The notes beneath the pieces are model-generated. The model was not told where the DNA came from, ran no database searches, and saw only the letters and a program-made list of their open reading frames with translations. From Tritrichomonas musculus (taxonomy: Eukaryota > Parabasalia > Tritrichomonadida > Tritrichomonadidae), in NCBI GenBank assembly GCA_039105265.1, contig JAPFFF010000010.1, positions 1,426,001 through 1,490,000 on the forward strand: a stretch of DNA of 64,000 nt. Reading direction: 5' to 3'. The position numbers and the translations under genes were made by a program. Shown one piece after another: positions 59,707 to 64,000 of this stretch (the stretch's first letter is position 1; each line of letters begins with the position of its first letter).

Positions 59707-61686
59707 TTACTTGAATTGAAGTGTGCGTGTGAATTGTGGTAATGTAACTTGTTGAAATGATTTTGTCTTTCTAAAGCAGTTGCAACCATCAGTTAAGTCA
59801 AATGTAATTGCTTCACCATGATACATACGTTCATACAACTCTTCAACAGTGATGTTCATGCGTTTGCACTTGTTAATGATGCATTGCTTAGGTACACCTT
59901 TCATGCGCATGTGATAGTCTTCATTACCATGTTCATCAACGAGTATATCAAGATATGACTTCTTACCTAATGCAATGAGCTTACGTGAGTGTATCTTACC
60001 AACTGCACCTGGGAATACATCGAAGTCACAATGAAACTGTGTCATGTCACTGCCAATTAAGTCTTTACCATATGTTGCTTTGAATAGAGCAGCTAACTTA
60101 TCAACATCATCTTCATTTAAGTGCATGCTATCAGTATCTTGGTAGTGTATTGCTATGTCATTCTGTTCAGCGAGAGTCATGACTTGATTCATGATGTGTT
60201 TACTCCATGATAACACTGATGCACCAAACTGTGGTAGGTTGTAGTGTTTATTGATTGGTTTAATCATCTTAACGAATACTTTATTACCACCATTGTCAAC
60301 AACCTCTTTGATGTAGTTGTATTTGCGATAAATGAATGGTATGATATCATCTCTGTTAATAATCTTGACTTCATCTGTGATTGGCTTTAATATTGACTTG
60401 CCATAGATTGAGTTGAGTAACAACTTGATGGTCTTCTCAAGTGGGTTATGTTCACGCTTGTATGTTTTTCGTAACTCGAATAGTGTATCAATGAATGTGT
60501 TGATGGATGAATTGAAACCATCATTGAAGTAGTAACCACGTAAGAATTCGTATTCAATATCATAAGCTTCAAACAAATCAATCAAACCAATCTTGTCAAT
60601 GTAGAAGTGGTCAACTGGTTGGTTGCAAAACAGTTTAGTGCCTTCTTCATTGCGTATGAATACCTGACCAAACCTATATGGGTTAGTTGACTTACACTTT
60701 ATGTATTTGATGTTGATCTCAATGAAGAACGTATCATAACACATGAGTTGATCGTGAGTTGTGTTTGATGGTATAACTTGTGGTTTACCCTTTGGTATGC
60801 CTGGCATGATCGACATTGCTGATGGATATAAGCTGACTGCATCGAAGTCCTGTATCTTACCTTCAACATATTGCTTCTCATTGTTAGCTGTCATTGTTCT
60901 ACCACCACTAACACAACGTTGGATGAAGTTCTGTGGCTTACCTGATAGTGTGAAGCAGTCTTTAGTGCAACCATATGTGCGTGCGAAGTCGTAGCCGATT
61001 GCACTGATTGATATGTACTGGTTAATGCCGGGGAATTTGTTGTTAGCTTTCTTGAACACTTCATTGAGGTCATGATCAAACTTACGTATACCATTAGCGA
61101 GTGTGATGCAGTCATGTTCACAGTAGAATTGAGCATACTTCATAATATCAATCATGTGTGTGGTTTCATCATATGACTCAGCTACTTTAGCATTGATGAG
61201 TAGTTGTAAGTAAGCTTGATCGAGTTCAGATGCTGACATATCATCAATGTGTTCGTTGCGATATTGATCTTTGAATTCATCGAATGGTATCATCTTACGT
61301 TTGATGTTAGCTGCTGTGTAGAGTTTGTATGGCATGATTTCTTTATGTACATTGAGGTTGAACATGTTACCAAACTGTGATAGTGGCGCTGGTATGAGTG
61401 AGTAACTGTCACGGAATGTTAAACGCTTAGTTATGTTCTTAGTTACATATGTATGTTTGACTTTATCCCACTGTTTGATGGGTATGTATTGTTTCATGAC
61501 TGCTTGTAAGATGGTACCACCACGTTTAATGACACTAGCCTTCCAACCTGGTTCGTTGATGAAGAAACATACGTCATACTTAAGATTGTGGAAGTAAATC
61601 AATGAGTGATTGGGTAGATCATTTAAGAATCGTTTTGCAATGTCATCACCAGTGTAAGGCTCTTTACATTTAACACCATCGTACAC
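59707..61686 (-). CDS. Maverick DNA polymerase B, polymerase-domain part
   Basis: 659 residues with the family B polymerase motifs: an exonuclease motif with HNLKYDVCF near residue 33, motif A DAVSLYPSAM at about 280, motif B LLLNSIYGKS at about 428, and motif C YQDTDSMHL at about 517. The short motif spacing and TPR-like inserts typical of protein-primed polymerases fit the Polinton type. In such elements the enzyme copies the linear element from a protein primer. The neighbouring upstream frame on the same strand carries the N-terminal part of the polymerase gene; the gene is not continuous in this copy. Confidence 0.85.
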   Translation of the reverse strand: MYDGVKCKEPYTGDDIAKRFLNDLPNHSLIYFHNLKYDVCFFINEPGWKASVIKRGGTILQAVMKQYIPIKQWDKVKHTYVTKNITKRLTFRDSYSLIPAPLSQFGNMFNLNVHKEIMPYKLYTAANIKRKMIPFDEFKDQYRNEHIDDMSASELDQAYLQLLINAKVAESYDETTHMIDIMKYAQFYCEHDCITLANGIRKFDHDLNEVFKKANNKFPGINQYISISAIGYDFARTYGCTKDCFTLSGKPQNFIQRCVSGGRTMTANNEKQYVEGKIQDFDAVSLYPSAMSIMPGIPKGKPQVIPSNTTHDQLMCYDTFFIEINIKYIKCKSTNPYRFGQVFIRNEEGTKLFCNQPVDHFYIDKIGLIDLFEAYDIEYEFLRGYYFNDGFNSSINTFIDTLFELRKTYKREHNPLEKTIKLLLNSIYGKSILKPITDEVKIINRDDIIPFIYRKYNYIKEVVDNGGNKVFVKMIKPINKHYNLPQFGASVLSWSKHIMNQVMTLAEQNDIAIHYQDTDSMHLNEDDVDKLAALFKATYGKDLIGSDMTQFHCDFDVFPGAVGKIHSRKLIALGKKSYLDILVDEHGNEDYHMRMKGVPKQCIINKCKRMNITVEELYERMYHGEAITFDLTDGCNCFRKTKSFQQVTLPQFTRTLQFK

Positions 61687-61710
61687 ACAGCATAAGTATG
61701 GTTGGTGTGG

Positions 61711-64000
61711 TTATACAGTTACATCTGTTTCAAAGTCAGCGTAGTAAACTGCTTTCCATGGTGTAATATGTTTGGCATTAGATGATTCTTCTTTACAATA
61801 TAACGTTTCATCATAGTCGAGTTCAATGTAATCATTCAAGTGGTTGTCATACTCACAGGTTGTTAATATGTTTTGTTCACATTGATTAATCTCACGAAAG
61901 CAGTTGCATTCAAACATCTTGCGGAATACCTTAGTGAAATCATTACCTGTCCAATCAGCAGTGGTGTAAAGTGGATAGCCTGTTTGATTAACGCCTCTGA
62001 TGTGAAATCGTTTTTCAACTGGAATGTCAGCATGTTTTTCATCGAGTTCATCTCTATGTTCAATGTAATAGGTGGTGATTGGCAACTTCTCATTGTTATC
62101 AATCATGAAATGGTCTTTGTATAATAGCAACCTAACCACTCTATAAGCAGTCACATTACTGTTCTTATGTGTGTCAATGCTTAAGTGTTTTTGATGTTTA
62201 ACATCACGTGATTCATCAATGCGATATACAATGAAGTGGCATTGCATTTCACTAGCTATTTTGAGTATCATATTGATGGGTACTGAACGTGTGTGTATCA
62301 TACCACGTAACATGTCAATCTCATCTTTAGTGAATACACCTGACTGAATGCATGCATATACGAAGCAGTTGTCAGTATAGTTTTTGGCATCGACCTCGTG
62401 AAAGATCTGATAACGTGATAAGTCAAGTGATGGGATGAGGTTAATGTATGGAAAGAATGCACCATCATATGAGTTGCGGAATGAATCAACTGTTGCAACA
62501 TCAACATATTCACCATTAATCTTCTCTTGAAATACTGTTTTACCATTGCGTTTAGTTAACTTATAGAAGGTAACAACAAACTTAACTGGGATGTAATCAG
62601 CATTAACTTCTGGATCAGTATCAGAACCGAATTGTTCAACTGTAATGTTACCAAGTATTCCATCGATTACTTCATCAATAGTTAACTCATTGTTTATTGG
62701 AAAGGATTTTATATGTCTATCTTCATTATCATAACTTAATACACTTGCTGTGGGAAAGCGTGATCTGTTATCGCGAATATATCTCAACACTTGTATGAAT
62801 GCATGTTGTGTTTCAATGTTGTTATCAATATTAACTTCGAATGCATCGTGATTGTTAGCAGCAGTCATCATACGTTCCAACTCATCTTGATACTTAGTTT
62901 CATCGTAGTAGTGGTCTCCATACAAGCGTTCAGCTGCATCCATAAGTGAAAGAATGAATTCATCATCATTGTATTGGTCATCGTCAATCATTTGTAGAGT
63001 GTTAATAATCGTGGATGTAGCTATGAATGTGAATGGTGTATATTCAATAACGGCATTGGTAAGATCTGTTACGTGTTCAACATCATTATTTACAGTGGTG
63101 ACATCAACATCATTCGTAGTGGCTTCGTAATCATCAACTAGGATTAACTTCTGATCATCATCTGAAACGAAATCAATAATATCATATGGTGGCATTATGT
63201 AATTACGACGGTATAACTTAAGTGAACCGCCTTTCTCAATGATAGTGATGGCATGTTTGTTGTCATCATCGTATTGATATGTTTCAACAGCAGTAACATC
63301 AATGGTTTCAATCTCAAGGTCTGGTTCGTATTTGGACTCAGCATAGAGTTTAACGTCAATAACATCGCCTGTTTCACGTACTACCTTGTGTAGTTCAAAC
63401 TTAACAATATTATCATCATCATCTTGTCCGACTTCATCGAAACAATCATCTTCAACTTCATAATCACATACTTCAATGTCAATAATGTTACCATTGCTAT
63501 CATATGTAACTTCACATGGTTTGACGTCAATAGTACAATACTCAACTGATTCATCGACGAAATCAATAGCATCAACATTAACAATCGTCAACTTAGCGTG
63601 TTCATTAACGGGTTCATCAACGAAATCAATAGCATTAACATCTTCAATCATCAACTTGGCATGTTTATTAACTGGTTCGTCAATGAAATTAACAGCATTA
63701 ACATCTTCAATCATCAACTTAGTGTGTTCATCAATGGGTTCAACTACTTCTTCACTATGTGTTGTGTTATTAAGTGGTTCATCAACTAGTTCAATAGCGT
63801 CAACATCATCATCGTTAAGTTGTGCATCATCTTCATCATTATCATGTGTTGCATCATCGTTAAGTGGTGTTGCATCATCATCTAATGTAGGTTCTTCTTC
63901 ATCTGATGCTAATTCGTCATCGTTAAGTGATGCATCATCGTCATCGTTAAGTGTTGTATAATCGTCATCTAATGTAGGTTCTTCTTCATCTGATGCTAAT
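61711..64000 (-). CDS. Maverick polymerase N-terminal region with acidic repeats (runs off the window)
   Basis: The frame is open from 61711 to the right edge of the window; the Met at 63717 is internal. The edge part is very acidic (DDD, DEEE and LNDD words). It is followed by about three copies of a 22-28-residue repeat (IEDVNAIDFVDEPVN-EHAKL), then a mixed region with an OTU-like or other peptidase-like stretch (DNCFVYACIQSGVFTKDEID, LLLYKDHFMIDN), and it ends with YYADFETD, the first exonuclease motif of family B polymerases. Large N-terminal extensions are known in Maverick polymerases. The cysteine-peptidase resemblance (NCFVYA, with HFMI) is tentative. Confidence 0.65.
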   Translation of the reverse strand, partial: LASDEEEPTLDDDYTTLNDDDDASLNDDELASDEEEPTLDDDATPLNDDATHDNDEDDAQLNDDDVDAIELVDEPLNNTTHSEEVVEPIDEHTKLMIEDVNAVNFIDEPVNKHAKLMIEDVNAIDFVDEPVNEHAKLTIVNVDAIDFVDESVEYCTIDVKPCEVTYDSNGNIIDIEVCDYEVEDDCFDEVGQDDDDNIVKFELHKVVRETGDVIDVKLYAESKYEPDLEIETIDVTAVETYQYDDDNKHAITIIEKGGSLKLYRRNYIMPPYDIIDFVSDDDQKLILVDDYEATTNDVDVTTVNNDVEHVTDLTNAVIEYTPFTFIATSTIINTLQMIDDDQYNDDEFILSLMDAAERLYGDHYYDETKYQDELERMMTAANNHDAFEVNIDNNIETQHAFIQVLRYIRDNRSRFPTASVLSYDNEDRHIKSFPINNELTIDEVIDGILGNITVEQFGSDTDPEVNADYIPVKFVVTFYKLTKRNGKTVFQEKINGEYVDVATVDSFRNSYDGAFFPYINLIPSLDLSRYQIFHEVDAKNYTDNCFVYACIQSGVFTKDEIDMLRGMIHTRSVPINMILKIASEMQCHFIVYRIDESRDVKHQKHLSIDTHKNSNVTAYRVVRLLLYKDHFMIDNNEKLPITTYYIEHRDELDEKHADIPVEKRFHIRGVNQTGYPLYTTADWTGNDFTKVFRKMFECNCFREINQCEQNILTTCEYDNHLNDYIELDYDETLYCKEESSNAKHITPWKAVYYADFETDVTV

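Larger units (their letters stand above)
55926..64000. mobile_element. Maverick/Polinton, partial (continues past the window end)
   Basis: From about 55.93 kb the base composition and codon style change, and virus-like genes begin. The diagnostic part is a family B DNA polymerase of protein-primed type on the minus strand. With it lie possible virion-protein frames, a small basic protein and a tRNA-like structured segment. Trichomonads are known to be rich in Mavericks of 15-20 kb, so the integrase, packaging ATPase and protease, which are not seen here, would lie beyond the right edge. The left border lies against the 3' end of the ankyrin gene; I see no long terminal inverted repeat at this side. 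The copy looks broken, with perhaps one to a few breaks, but most frames are long and well kept, suggesting a young insertion. Confidence 0.82.

Noticed and set aside
63476-63961. Plus-strand Ser/Thr-rich frame
   Set aside because: It is the antisense of the acidic repeat region of the minus-strand Maverick frame.

Overview
The window looks like nuclear DNA of a parabasalid protist, most likely a Tritrichomonas or a close trichomonad. The grounds are very AT-rich, almost intron-free DNA and a characteristic gene set: multi-membrane-span PAS/class III nucleotide cyclases, ankyrin-repeat proteins with a helical N-terminal region, a kinase-ankyrin protein, a Myb repeat, BspA-like leucine-rich-repeat remnants, caspase-like peptidase remnants and a Maverick/Polinton. 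The species assignment is inference. No database could be searched.

Layout. 0-6 kb: a ubiquitin-like modifier ending Gly-Gly-Phe, a decayed caspase-like peptidase, and a beta-helix protein with two RING-type fingers. 6.5-8.8 kb: gene debris (a Myb repeat, an oppositely oriented acidic fragment, BspA-like LRR remnants). 8.9-25.7 kb: one uninterrupted 5615-residue reading frame with six midasin-like AAA+ modules and two vWA domains. 26-34 kb: a small inverted-repeat element, a protein kinase whose ankyrin tail is broken into separate in-frame modules, and a 2-kb foldback element carrying a 43-bp satellite. 34-46.5 kb: two large convergent PAS/cyclase receptors with a RING plus five-UBR-box protein between them. 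46.5-50.6 kb: very AT-rich DNA holding a 240-bp TTAA-flanked MITE. 50.6-55.7 kb: an ankyrin gene cut near its start by a 1.3-kb DNA transposon and then split into ankyrin modules separated by 25-bp minisatellite arrays. From about 55.9 kb to the window end: part of a Maverick/Polinton with a protein-primed-type DNA polymerase B, possible virion proteins, a tRNA-like structured segment and a 12-bp minisatellite.

Themes. Three genes concern ubiquitin-type signalling (ubiquitin-like modifier, beta-helix/RING protein, RING/UBR protein). Two are cyclases that probably make cAMP in response to membrane or PAS signals. The most unusual observation is that in two separate ankyrin genes every ankyrin unit is an intact frame, while the DNA between units is AT-rich or minisatellite filler with stops, always placed at the same point of the ankyrin repeat. 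No canonical GT-AG intron explains this.
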